Positions 36,352 through 43,919 of a stretch of 64,000 nt of DNA are shown piece after piece. This DNA is from a virus, in the IMG/VR virus record IMGVR_UViG_3300049729_000226, positions 47,692-111,691 of that record. One strand, given 5' to 3'. The notes beneath the pieces were generated by a model. That model had not been told where the DNA came from. It saw only the letters and a list, made by a program, of their open reading frames with translations, and did not search any database. The first letter of the stretch is position 1, and every line of letters starts with the position of its first letter. A program made the translations under genes and the position numbers.

Positions 36352-36528
36352 ATGGAGACGATCCTATTATCAAAGAGCATCGGATGGATTGTCCACGATG
36401 CCGAGCCTAGAGTGTACTTGCTTTCGCAATCAATCACGACCAGACAGTCACTTTCTACCGATGATAAACATAGACTAGAGTACGAGTTGTTGACTTTTTC
36501 ATTACCTCATATAGAGGTAATGAAATGA
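36352..36528 (+). CDS. Short protein preceding an endonuclease, unknown
   Basis: A 58-residue frame (METILLSKSIGW...LPHIEVMK) fills the gap before the endonuclease at 36525 and shares ATGA with its start. The amino-acid mix looks like a real soluble protein rather than random reading. Its final codons form the upstream arm and loop of the hairpin covering the endonuclease ribosome site. If translated, it could open that hairpin and couple the two genes. A competing 21-codon frame at 36345 ends in CPRCRA; neither is certain. Confidence 0.4.
   Translation: METILLSKSIGWIVHDAEPRVYLLSQSITTRQSLSTDDKHRLEYELLTFSLPHIEVMK
36497..36525 (+). promoter_or_regulatory. Hairpin hiding the ribosome binding site of the endonuclease at 36525
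   Basis: A perfect 12-bp inverted repeat, TTTCATTACCTC (36497-36508) with GAGGTAATGAAA (36514-36525) and a five-base ATATA loop. The descending arm contains the GAGG ribosome site and the first base of the start codon. TTGACT (36490) and TATAGA (36510) stand 14 bases apart, too close for a canonical promoter. Translation of the endonuclease is expected to be low unless the arm is freed. Confidence 0.75.
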
Positions 36529-37349
36529 AAGGGTACTACGTGTACATGTATCTTCGATCTAAGTCTTCTCCTAACGGAGAAATTGGAACTCCGTACTATG
36601 TTGGAAAAGGGAATGGAAGTAGAATTCAGGAGTTTCATGGAAGGCACATCGCAGTCCCAAAATCTTCAGAAAATAGACGGACGGTTTCTGAAGGGCTTAA
36701 CGAAGCTGATGCTTTTCAACTCGAGATGCTCCTCATTCATCAGTATGGTAGGATAGATCTTGGAACTGGATGCCTTCACAACCTTACCGATGGAGGAGAA
36801 GGTGCGAGAAGGTCACTTAGGAAACCTCAATCAGAGGCGTTAAAGGCTCGTAAGAGTGTGATCATGAAGGAGTGGTACTTAAAGCATGGTGTTTCAAAGG
36901 AAAGACGAGATAAGATTCGTACAACTTTAACCAGGTACTACCAGCATAATACCAATCCTCGTGCTGGATCAGTAACGTCTGAAGAACAGAAGACGAAAGT
37001 AAGTCAGGCTATGAAACAGGTATGGTCCGTTCAAGAACATCCAATGAAGGGGAAACCTAGGAGTGAATCTACTAAACAAGCCATGAGTGTGGGTATGAAA
37101 GAGTACTATAAAAATGGAGGAATACCTCCAGGATTAGGAGTTAGTCCAAGTGTACTTACACGCGAGAAAATAAGTCAAAAGTTAACAGGAGTTAAGCATT
37201 CTGAAGAAAGACGTAGACGTCGAAGTGAACAAATGAAATCTATGTGGGCCAAAAGAAAGGCAGAAAAGAATGACGGGAATCGAATGGTACCAGTCTTGGT
37301 GGCAGGACGTTCCGTTGCTTATCTCCGAGACCAATGTCATCTATCGTAA
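36525..37349 (+). CDS. GIY-YIG homing endonuclease
   Basis: 274 residues. The N-terminal ~95 residues match the GIY-YIG plan: YYVYMYLRSKSSPNG, TPYYVGKGNG, DAFQLEMLLIHQYGR, HNLTDGGEG. The long linker holds NUMOD3-like modules (SEEQKTKVSQAMK, RSESTKQAMSVGM, TREKISQKLTGVKHSEERRRR). The ribosome site is inside a perfect hairpin. The gene sits directly before the primase gene and overlaps its start by 80 bases. The C-terminal tail after residue ~245 is read in a frame different from the primase. Confidence 0.85.
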   Translation: MKGYYVYMYLRSKSSPNGEIGTPYYVGKGNGSRIQEFHGRHIAVPKSSENRRTVSEGLNEADAFQLEMLLIHQYGRIDLGTGCLHNLTDGGEGARRSLRKPQSEALKARKSVIMKEWYLKHGVSKERRDKIRTTLTRYYQHNTNPRAGSVTSEEQKTKVSQAMKQVWSVQEHPMKGKPRSESTKQAMSVGMKEYYKNGGIPPGLGVSPSVLTREKISQKLTGVKHSEERRRRRSEQMKSMWAKRKAEKNDGNRMVPVLVAGRSVAYLRDQCHLS

Positions 37350-38073
37350 GCAGATTGCTAAGGGTCTGTCAGACAAGGTTACAGCAACCAAGAAGAAGAT
37401 CATCTCCGAGCGTGGATGGGAGCCTTGCGCTCATCTGATTGAGAAGAATTTTAGTCAAACTCTTGAGGAACTGCATTTCTTCTATGTACCCAGGGGATGG
37501 TTGCCTGGGCCATGTTTTATCTTTCCTCAACGAGATCTGACGGGTGCCTTCACCCGAGCGCAGACAAGGCCCTTGTACAAAGTGGTCTACAACACAGAAG
37601 AGGGTGAGAGCACAGCCAAATACTGCGTTGCCGGTTGCAAGAAGGATGACTTCAACGGACCAATCTGGCTGGGCAATGATCCACGAACTTTACAGATGAT
37701 CGTGGAATTGGGATGGGTTATCATTGTAGAAGGACCCTTCGATCTCTTGGCCTGTCGTCTTCTGTGTCCAGATACTCCTTTCCTTTGTTCCATGACCAAA
37801 AACATCGGCGAGAGACATGAAGACTACCTTCGCATGATGGGCGTCACCAAGATATTTCTGATGTATGACAACGAAGCTCCCAAAGCAGGCAAGGATGTGG
37901 GAGCCGGAAACCTATCGATGTGGAGGATTCAGAATCACATCAAGTGGTGCCAGGTAGACGTTATCCTCTCCCCAGCGGAAGATGCTTCGGCTTGCCTTAA
38001 GAACCCTGTTAAGGCTAGACTTCTCAAATCTCGAATTCTTTCAGCAGTTCCGGTATCAGTCACTCATGAATGA
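37270..38073 (+). CDS. TOPRIM-type primase (DnaG-like)
   Basis: 267 residues. A TOPRIM domain is visible from about residue 145: IIVEGPFDLLA with the expected Glu, then LMYDNEAPKAGKDVGAG with the DxD-like acidic pair, and a final PAEDASACLKNP segment, as in phage primases. The N-terminal ~145 residues have no classical zinc-binding domain and include LHFFYVPRGWLPGPCFIFP. A primase or a related toprim nuclease would make or process RNA primers. The start lies within an endonuclease 3' end. It overlaps the next gene by 8 bases. Confidence 0.75.
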   Translation: MTGIEWYQSWWQDVPLLISETNVIYRKQIAKGLSDKVTATKKKIISERGWEPCAHLIEKNFSQTLEELHFFYVPRGWLPGPCFIFPQRDLTGAFTRAQTRPLYKVVYNTEEGESTAKYCVAGCKKDDFNGPIWLGNDPRTLQMIVELGWVIIVEGPFDLLACRLLCPDTPFLCSMTKNIGERHEDYLRMMGVTKIFLMYDNEAPKAGKDVGAGNLSMWRIQNHIKWCQVDVILSPAEDASACLKNPVKARLLKSRILSAVPVSVTHE

Positions 38074-38293
38074 GTGGCAATTCTTTGAGGAAATGGACAG
38101 GGAAGACATGTTGTTAGCTGTTCCAGGCATCATACCGGGTCGTCCTCGATTCGGATATCCCAGTACGGAACCATGCTGGGTTTGTGGCAGGCACAATAAC
38201 AACCAGGCCGAACCTCGATTCCTCTATGTGGTCTGTGAAGATCACCAGAATGTTCCACCAACAGAGATAAACCGGAGATTCAGACCAGAGTGA
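38066..38293 (+). CDS. Small zinc-binding-like protein
   Basis: 75 residues from the ATG at 38066, overlapping the primase stop; the ORF extends to 37982 without a ribosome site. It contains EPCWVCGRHNNN and a later CEDH, a possible four-ligand metal site. No family is recognised. It is followed at once by the DUF4031-like gene through a GTGA overlap. Probably an accessory replication or nucleotide protein. Confidence 0.5.
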   Translation: MNEWQFFEEMDREDMLLAVPGIIPGRPRFGYPSTEPCWVCGRHNNNQAEPRFLYVVCEDHQNVPPTEINRRFRPE

Positions 38294-38559
38294 GTGTCTA
38301 CGTCGATCCGCTCTTCGAGTACGGAGGCAATGCGAAGCACAGTTGTCACATGTATGCCGACACCCTTGAAGAACTTCACGCCATGGCGAAGAAGATCGGG
38401 ATGAGACGTGAGTGGTTTCAGAACAAAGAGAATGGCGACCTGCCCCACTACGATTTGGTCGAGAGCAGACGAGTGAAAGCAATAATGTTTGGAGCCGTGG
38501 AACATACCAGACATCAGATGGTTGAGTATCGAAGAGCAAGGAGAGAATCGAATGTATAA
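38290..38559 (+). CDS. DUF4031-family protein
   Basis: 89 residues beginning at a GTG that overlaps the previous stop (GTGA). The sequence carries the family plan: MSVYVDPLFEYGG at the start, HMYADTLEELHAMAKKIGMRREWFQ in the middle and RRVKAIMFGA near the end. DUF4031 proteins are short, widespread in phages and bacteria, of unknown biochemical role. It overlaps the next gene start by 8 bases, so it is part of the same translation unit. Confidence 0.7.
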   Translation: MSVYVDPLFEYGGNAKHSCHMYADTLEELHAMAKKIGMRREWFQNKENGDLPHYDLVESRRVKAIMFGAVEHTRHQMVEYRRARRESNV

Positions 38560-39946
38560 GCGTGGAAATTGGTCTGTGCTGGGAGTGAAGAAAAACGACA
38601 AGCTGCTGGAAGCCATCGGTCAGCCAAGGATGATGCTGGAACTATCGGCTCTGGTTGCCCTGGTGAGTTGCAAGATGAAGGAAATCACGACGTCAGGCAT
38701 CAATCCATTTGCTCAGCCTCGTCTGGATGAAACCATCTATGCAGTGACCAGTGATTCCACGGACGAGCCTTCAGACTTCCTGGAAAACTTGTACCACTAT
38801 GCCAAGGACACCCCGGCTGACCGGGCGATCGCGGACATCGATCCCTACCTCCCATTCGTCGGACTCAGTGAATCCGACTACAGTCTGGGCGACGAGAAGT
38901 TTGCCTTCTGGTATGTCATCAATCAGTGGAAGGACTCGAACGACGCGGCGAGCTTCAAGGAGAAGCTCTGCTACGAGAGGTTCGAACGTCCATATGCGTT
39001 CATCAGTGGAGACGACAAGAAGCGCATCGATGCAGAAGCCTCCTCACAGACGGCCATCCTCCGCCGGCAGTTTCCGGTCTTCATTGATTTCCGGGCGGGA
39101 CTGATCTTCGCCGAGACCACTGCAGGCCCCGAGATTGAGATCCTACTCGACACCTTCAAGACCATTGGGTTGGAAATCGAAGGTCGTCACTGGGAGTTTG
39201 ACAACGATCCTCTCTGGATGTTCAAGTTCCTGAACTTCGCGGCAGAGAACACCAAGTACAAGGAAGAATTCGCCAAGCGTGCCGAAGAACTGACCATGTT
39301 CTCCAAGGGCAACATTGCGAAGCTCGAGAACAAGGCCATGGAGGCAATTGTCTCGAACTACTATTCCTTGGCCGAACTTCCCAACTCTCTGTGGGCTGGC
39401 TTGAAGGCACCGGCTCAGTTCCGTCTGCATCCAGCGAGCGACACCCCTATTGGCGCCACGACACCGAGCAATGCGTGGACCGTGCTCAATTTCACGGATG
39501 ATGCTCAAGTGTTCGCTTCGGGCGTGGTCATCCAGGAACTTTACACCAGGATCAACAAGGCTGACCAGAGCGAGAAGATCATCCGCAAGGATCTCTTCAC
39601 CCTCACCATCGACCCATCCATCAACAACTTGGACTTGGGCGTGGCCTTCCTCAAGGGATTCGATCTTCCCAAGATCAAGACGGAGATCAACCGTGAAGTG
39701 AAGAAGACCAAGACCAACCTGGCAATCTCTCAGTACTGGATGCGCTGGCTCCAGGAAATGGAAGAGGCCGTCCTCACCTTCATCAGTTGTGTTCGCGACA
39801 CCCTCGAACTTTCCGGCAGCGCCAAGGCTGGTATCCTCCCCATGGATCTCGACGATGACAAGAGCGGAACCTTTGTGATGGGCACGGACGTGAGTTCCGT
39901 CAGCGATTCGCCAGCTGTGGTGTTCATCGACAAGAAAACGGCATGA
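38552..39946 (+). CDS. Hypothetical 464-residue protein in the replication module
   Basis: Start ATG at 38552 (AAGGAGA upstream), overlapping the previous gene; the ORF reaches back to 38489. The protein is soluble, mixed alpha/beta, with PVFIDFRAGLIFAETTAGPEIEILL near 200, a helical KRAEELTMFSKGNIAKLENKA segment near 260, and a region DLFTLTIDPSINNLDLG near 370. I considered RdgC-type exonuclease-regulator similarity but cannot support it. Size and position before small replication genes suggest a DNA-metabolism protein. No catalytic motif can be named. Confidence 0.55.
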   Translation: MYKRGNWSVLGVKKNDKLLEAIGQPRMMLELSALVALVSCKMKEITTSGINPFAQPRLDETIYAVTSDSTDEPSDFLENLYHYAKDTPADRAIADIDPYLPFVGLSESDYSLGDEKFAFWYVINQWKDSNDAASFKEKLCYERFERPYAFISGDDKKRIDAEASSQTAILRRQFPVFIDFRAGLIFAETTAGPEIEILLDTFKTIGLEIEGRHWEFDNDPLWMFKFLNFAAENTKYKEEFAKRAEELTMFSKGNIAKLENKAMEAIVSNYYSLAELPNSLWAGLKAPAQFRLHPASDTPIGATTPSNAWTVLNFTDDAQVFASGVVIQELYTRINKADQSEKIIRKDLFTLTIDPSINNLDLGVAFLKGFDLPKIKTEINREVKKTKTNLAISQYWMRWLQEMEEAVLTFISCVRDTLELSGSAKAGILPMDLDDDKSGTFVMGTDVSSVSDSPAVVFIDKKTA

Positions 39947-39952
39947 GGACTT

Positions 39953-40258
39953 ATGACCGCCAAAGAAGAAGTGATTGAAATCCTCAACAGGATGAGATTC
40001 AACAGTGAGGACTTTACTCCCGAGACCATTGCTGATGCTTTGGAAGCAGAAAATCTCATCTCAATGAACGCTCATCTCGAGGCTCTCCGTCGCATCAGTG
40101 AGGCCCTGGGCCATCCGTATAGAGGCGACACCACCAAGTCCTGTCTCGACCTGGCAGACCTTGCTGTCATCAAGATTGGAATTGGTCTTGGGAAAGAAGA
40201 GGATCTAAAGAACAATCCGTTCAGGCAGCACTGGATTGAAATGGGAATGAAGCCGTGA
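39953..40258 (+). CDS. Hypothetical small protein, unknown
   Basis: 101 residues, helical, beginning 6 bases after the previous stop and sharing GTGA with the phosphoesterase start. It contains IADALEAENLISMNAHLEALRRI. No known domain, membrane segment or signal. Probably co-translated with the next gene. Confidence 0.5.
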   Translation: MTAKEEVIEILNRMRFNSEDFTPETIADALEAENLISMNAHLEALRRISEALGHPYRGDTTKSCLDLADLAVIKIGIGLGKEEDLKNNPFRQHWIEMGMKP

Positions 40259-40974
40259 GAGTTACCTGCATATCCGACACTCATGGATTCCAAGGCCACA
40301 TGAGGTTGCCAGATGGAGATCTACTCATTCATGCTGGCGATTTTTCTATGAATGGAAATCCCATCCAGGTCCTCAATTTCCTAGCCTGGTTTGAAGAGGT
40401 GTGTTCGAAGTTTACCTATGGCGGTATTCTGATTGCGGGTAACCACGACCTCACACTCGATCCAAATCGTTGCTCAAAGGAAAACTTTGTTCTCATCAGT
40501 CATCTGGTTCGACAGGGCAAACACTTCAAATACCTCGAAAACTCTCATGTGATCCTACCCAATGGCATCACAGTGTGGGGAAGCCCTTACACACCCTGGT
40601 TTCTGGGACACATCTGGGCTTTCAGTCAGACTGAGGACAAGCTCCAGTTGAACTGGTGGGGAATTCCTCAGGAGGTTGACATCCTCGTGACTCATGGCCC
40701 GGTGTGGGGCATTCTAGACCAGATCATCCCCGGGAGCGGTGAACATCTGGGCAGTCCTTCACTCAGAAATCTCATCGACAGAGTCTTTCATGACATGAAA
40801 CTTCATGTTGGAGGGCACATCCACGGAGGGTACGGGATTCACCAGGATCCTCGAGATTCAAGTGGTCGAATTTTTGTAAATCCGTCTTTCGTAGACGAGC
40901 GGTATCATCCAGTGAACGATCCTATTTCTGTGGAGATCAAGGAGAGAACAAATGGCTTCATCCAGAGGATATGA
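40255..40974 (+). CDS. Calcineurin-like metallophosphoesterase
   Basis: 239 residues from GTG at 40255. All metal-binding motifs of the family are present in order: ISDTHG at ~6-11, HAGDF at ~26-30, AGNHDL near 62-67, VTHGPVWG near 145, and GGHIHGGYG near 185. This matches small phosphoesterases of the MPPED type, expected to hydrolyse phosphoester bonds with two metal ions. In a phage it may act on nucleotides, cyclic messengers or modified phosphates. The substrate is unknown. Confidence 0.85.
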   Translation: MRVTCISDTHGFQGHMRLPDGDLLIHAGDFSMNGNPIQVLNFLAWFEEVCSKFTYGGILIAGNHDLTLDPNRCSKENFVLISHLVRQGKHFKYLENSHVILPNGITVWGSPYTPWFLGHIWAFSQTEDKLQLNWWGIPQEVDILVTHGPVWGILDQIIPGSGEHLGSPSLRNLIDRVFHDMKLHVGGHIHGGYGIHQDPRDSSGRIFVNPSFVDERYHPVNDPISVEIKERTNGFIQRI

Positions 40975-41296
40975 ATCACGTGTTTTGAAGGAACCAGCCC
41001 CAAATCGTATACGAGAACGCGATATGGACGAGTGTTGCAACGAGGCACCCAGTCCTTCTACGGACGACAGTTTGCTGAGAACAGCAGCCAGGAATCACGA
41101 ACTTTCCTGTGACATTGCCACCCTGATCTGCAATGTTGAAGACCTCCTGTTCGAACCCCGCAAGGATGCCAGCGAGGGTAAGACGGTTGAATCTCCCAGG
41201 ACGGTCGAGACCTTCTTGAACCAGACCGGCTCAAGTCTCCATTTCACCAAGAGACGTCTTGAGGTTCTGCTGGGCAGACTGGGAAGCAAGGGATAG
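40952..41296 (+). CDS. Hypothetical protein, unknown
   Basis: 114 residues overlapping the 3' end of the phosphoesterase by 23 bases and ending just before the exonuclease start. It has a charged N-terminus (NRIRERDMDECC), a helical middle and the segment HFTKRRLEVLLGRLG. No function is recognised. The overlap and tight spacing indicate co-expression with the exonuclease. Confidence 0.45.
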   Translation: MASSRGYESRVLKEPAPNRIRERDMDECCNEAPSPSTDDSLLRTAARNHELSCDIATLICNVEDLLFEPRKDASEGKTVESPRTVETFLNQTGSSLHFTKRRLEVLLGRLGSKG

Positions 41297-41297
41297 T

Positions 41298-42260
41298 TTG
41301 AACACAAACGTCCTCATCATTGACGGAAGCAACGCGGCCCATCGCTTCAAGGCTGTGTTGCCTCCACTGAATGGCCCTCATGGAGAGCGGGTAGAGATCA
41401 TGCTGGGACTTCTCCGCATGATCTCCTCCACAGTTCGCAACAATACTGCCCAGGAGATCTACGTCTGCTGGGACGGTGATGGATCCCGGAAGATTCGAAC
41501 AGACATCGATCCTGAATACAAGGCCAATCGAGGCGACAAGAACGACTTTGAGAAGAGCATGGACAGTCTCATGCACCGTCAGGTGGAATGGTTCTGGGAG
41601 CTCTTTGGTCAATATCTGCCGCTCACTTGGATCGTCTCGAACAAATACGAAGCTGACGATCTCATCGCGATGTTCTCTCATGCCTGCAGCAAGCGCGGCG
41701 AGAAGGCCCTGATCGTCTCCAACGACAAAGACATGCTCCAGCTGGTCACCAAGGAAGTCAGCATCTACAGTCCTTCCACCGAGAAGTACTGCACGCTGGC
41801 AAACTTTGCCGAGTACAGCAAGGGATTTCCCAGCCCAGAAGTCCACTTGATGGCCAAGATCCTCATGGGTGATGGTTCGGACAACGTCAAGGGAGTGGGT
41901 GGAGTCGGAGAGAAGACCGCCATCAAGTTGCTGGAAGAGTATGGGACCCTAGACCGTCTCGTGAGTTACCAGACCCCGGCGCTCGAGAAGTTGAAGGTCG
42001 GAAGGAACATCAAGGCTGGCGTAGATCGCATCAAGATGAATCGGGAATTGATGTCGCTTTCACTTCCCTTTCACTTCCGACCGGACATGAAGTCGGTAGA
42101 AGTGAAGGAGGGAGTCTTGAATCCCGAGGCGTTTCGCAAGAGCTTGATCAAAATGGAGTTCATGTCCATCTTGGCTTCGTACACTCAGTTCATGCGCGCC
42201 TTCGAGTACAATCCAGTGTCAGAAGAACAAGAACTCTTTGATAACGAAGAGACGTTCTAG
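41298..42260 (+). CDS. FEN-type 5'-3' exonuclease (RNase H / flap nuclease)
   Basis: 320 residues from TTG 41298 (AAGGGA upstream); the track frame also opens at 41259. The PIN-like active site is evident: LIIDGSNAAHRF, VCWDGDG, YEADDLIA, IVSNDKDMLQL, then GDGSDNVKGVGGVGEKTA, the helix-three-turn-helix that grips DNA. These are the residues of phage and polymerase-I-type 5' nucleases that remove RNA primers and flaps. It sits beside primase, clamp and clamp loader. Gene identity is the most secure in the replication block. Confidence 0.9.
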   Translation: MNTNVLIIDGSNAAHRFKAVLPPLNGPHGERVEIMLGLLRMISSTVRNNTAQEIYVCWDGDGSRKIRTDIDPEYKANRGDKNDFEKSMDSLMHRQVEWFWELFGQYLPLTWIVSNKYEADDLIAMFSHACSKRGEKALIVSNDKDMLQLVTKEVSIYSPSTEKYCTLANFAEYSKGFPSPEVHLMAKILMGDGSDNVKGVGGVGEKTAIKLLEEYGTLDRLVSYQTPALEKLKVGRNIKAGVDRIKMNRELMSLSLPFHFRPDMKSVEVKEGVLNPEAFRKSLIKMEFMSILASYTQFMRAFEYNPVSEEQELFDNEETF

Positions 42261-42295
42261 TAACCCATTGAAGACTGGAACGAGTAGAGGGTCAG

Positions 42296-42751
42296 ATGGA
42301 AATCGAAGTGATCACAGGCGATTGTGTCACTGGACACATCGTCGAACCTGAAGATGGCAGCAACCCCATTGGGTTCTCTGCTCGCAGTAACGATCACACC
42401 GGCTGGGTTCGTCTGACCGTTGGTCAGGATGCAAACTCAGTATCCTTCGAAGGCAAGAAGGAAGAGCTTCAGAAGTTGGTTGCCGATATGCAAGAGGTCC
42501 TGAACGACATGACCGAACCCTGGCCAGAGATATCTACCACGATGAATAACTTGCACTGGGATGGCAACCTGACTTGTGTTGAGATTGACAAAACGCACAG
42601 ACACGTAACACTTGACGATGCCGGTAGACCAGCTATAGATGGATACTGCGTGCCAGATACTGTGATTGGTCGTGCACAGCTTCAAATGGCACTACAAGCT
42701 GACGACATTGCAGGCTTTGCTCCGCTCGCTTTGGAACACGATGATGCCTGA
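42296..42751 (+). CDS. Hypothetical protein, unknown
   Basis: 151 residues, acidic, beta-rich at the start (EVITGDCVTGHIVEPE) with a helical central part (KKEELQKLVADMQEVLNDM). No recognised domain. It follows the exonuclease after 35 bases and overlaps a short frame at its end. Confidence 0.5.
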   Translation: MEIEVITGDCVTGHIVEPEDGSNPIGFSARSNDHTGWVRLTVGQDANSVSFEGKKEELQKLVADMQEVLNDMTEPWPEISTTMNNLHWDGNLTCVEIDKTHRHVTLDDAGRPAIDGYCVPDTVIGRAQLQMALQADDIAGFAPLALEHDDA

Positions 42752-42983
42752 CATGAGCATGGGATCTAAGAGACCAAAGCAAATGAATTGCCGATATGAA
42801 CCGGCATATCCTGATCATGCTACGGTGTGCTTTGCTGAACATGGAGGATCATCAATGGTGGTTCATTCTATTTCACAACGATGTTCAGTAGAATACCCAC
42901 ACGAATTCACAAATTGTGGCGAATTTGATCCTCCTAGAGTCTTAGCTGCCATTTTGGGAGTAGTTTCACCTCTTCTGTTCTGA
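42741..42983 (+). CDS. Short Cys-containing frame, possibly cut by an endonuclease insertion
   Basis: 80 residues from the ATG at 42741, overlapping the previous stop. Cys and His residues (MNCRYEP, TVCFAEHGG, QRCSVEY, TNCGEFD) suggest a small metal-binding protein. The last 50 bases overlap the 3' end of the inverted PD-(D/E)XK endonuclease, so the natural C-terminus may have been replaced when that element inserted. No strong ribosome site. It could also be a chance frame. Confidence 0.4.
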   Translation: MMPDMSMGSKRPKQMNCRYEPAYPDHATVCFAEHGGSSMVVHSISQRCSVEYPHEFTNCGEFDPPRVLAAILGVVSPLLF

Positions 42984-43863
42984 CCAATTCTTTCAATCTG
43001 TCATTGCTGACTTTTTGTGGGTTATCCTCTTCTGTTAGAACCTTGAATTTGTCTCCTAAAACAGCTTGGGCGGCTGCAAATTTGGCTTTGTTTCCGGCAG
43101 TATAGGTCAAGGCTTCGGGTTTTATCTCAATGAACTCTCCTGTGATTGGAAGGAAGAAATCGGCAAAGAAGGTCTTTGTACCAGTTGAGGTCTGATATGA
43201 GATTCCGTAGCATTTCTTCTCAGCAGTCTCCCAGACCACTCCTTCCTTATCAAATTTCAACATGTAGGAAAGCTCAAGGAGACTTCGAAAGTAGTGACCC
43301 TTATACCAACCACTCCACCCACAACCAGAGCCAATAGGAGAAGGCTTTCCGAACATAGGGTTGTTGGAACCGGAAGAATCCAAACTTTGCTTTTCTTTGA
43401 ATTTTGACAAACGAAGATCAGCTTCTTCTTTACCAAATTTGGAGAGCCACACAGAGTAAAACGAACGACCACTCATTGGGTTATCACTGGTCATGAGATC
43501 ACTGTGAGCCTTCTTGCGAGTTGGATTCCAAGGACGTCCTATCTTTGAGTTGACGTCTACTCTGAGACGACCAGCTTCATCTTCTCCGTACTTCTCTCTC
43601 CAAAGAGAATCCACTGATTTACCAAACATGAGGTTCTTATTCCCAGTACACGAACGATGAAATTGAGCAGCTTTTTCTAAAGCAGTATTGGAAAGACGAT
43701 GACCTTTTCTTTTGTCGCTTACGATCTTTCGAGCCTCCGTAGTCCATCGACGACTAGAGGCACATTTGCGACATATTCTGGATTCATTCATCGCCATTTG
43801 TTGTTCTCGCTGATTTTTGTGAATGACTTCACGACCACATTGAGGACAAATTCTTGGATACAT
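42934..43863 (-). CDS. PD-(D/E)XK homing endonuclease with NUMOD3 repeats
   Basis: 309 residues on the minus strand. The N-terminus holds an MYPRICPQCG...CRKC zinc motif. The middle has NUMOD3-like repeats (NKNLMFGKSVDSLWREKYGEDEAG, DNPMSGRSFYSVWLSKFGKEEAD, NNPMFGK). The C-terminal ~130 residues carry the restriction-endonuclease pattern: GHYFRSLLEL, then FADFFLPITGEFIEIKP with the Asp...Glu-x-Lys triad. This is a free-standing homing endonuclease of the EDxHD/Vsr-like or related PD-(D/E)XK class. It lies between replication genes, opposite to them, leaving 56 bases to the clamp-loader start. Confidence 0.8.
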   Translation of the reverse strand: MYPRICPQCGREVIHKNQREQQMAMNESRICRKCASSRRWTTEARKIVSDKRKGHRLSNTALEKAAQFHRSCTGNKNLMFGKSVDSLWREKYGEDEAGRLRVDVNSKIGRPWNPTRKKAHSDLMTSDNPMSGRSFYSVWLSKFGKEEADLRLSKFKEKQSLDSSGSNNPMFGKPSPIGSGCGWSGWYKGHYFRSLLELSYMLKFDKEGVVWETAEKKCYGISYQTSTGTKTFFADFFLPITGEFIEIKPEALTYTAGNKAKFAAAQAVLGDKFKVLTEEDNPQKVSNDRLKELVRTEEVKLLPKWQLRL

Positions 43864-43919
43864 ACTAGAGAATTCGGTAGTCTCTTCCTTGAGGCAACTA
43901 TCGGGATAGGACTTATCCC

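Noticed and set aside
36345-36410. 21-codon ORF ending CPRCRA, considered as a detached primase zinc-finger exon
   Set aside because: No splice-like or frameshift link to the primase; the overlapping 58-codon frame is more protein-like.
38552-39946. RdgC-type recombination protein
   Set aside because: Only a loose impression of strands and charged helices; no diagnostic residues could be matched.
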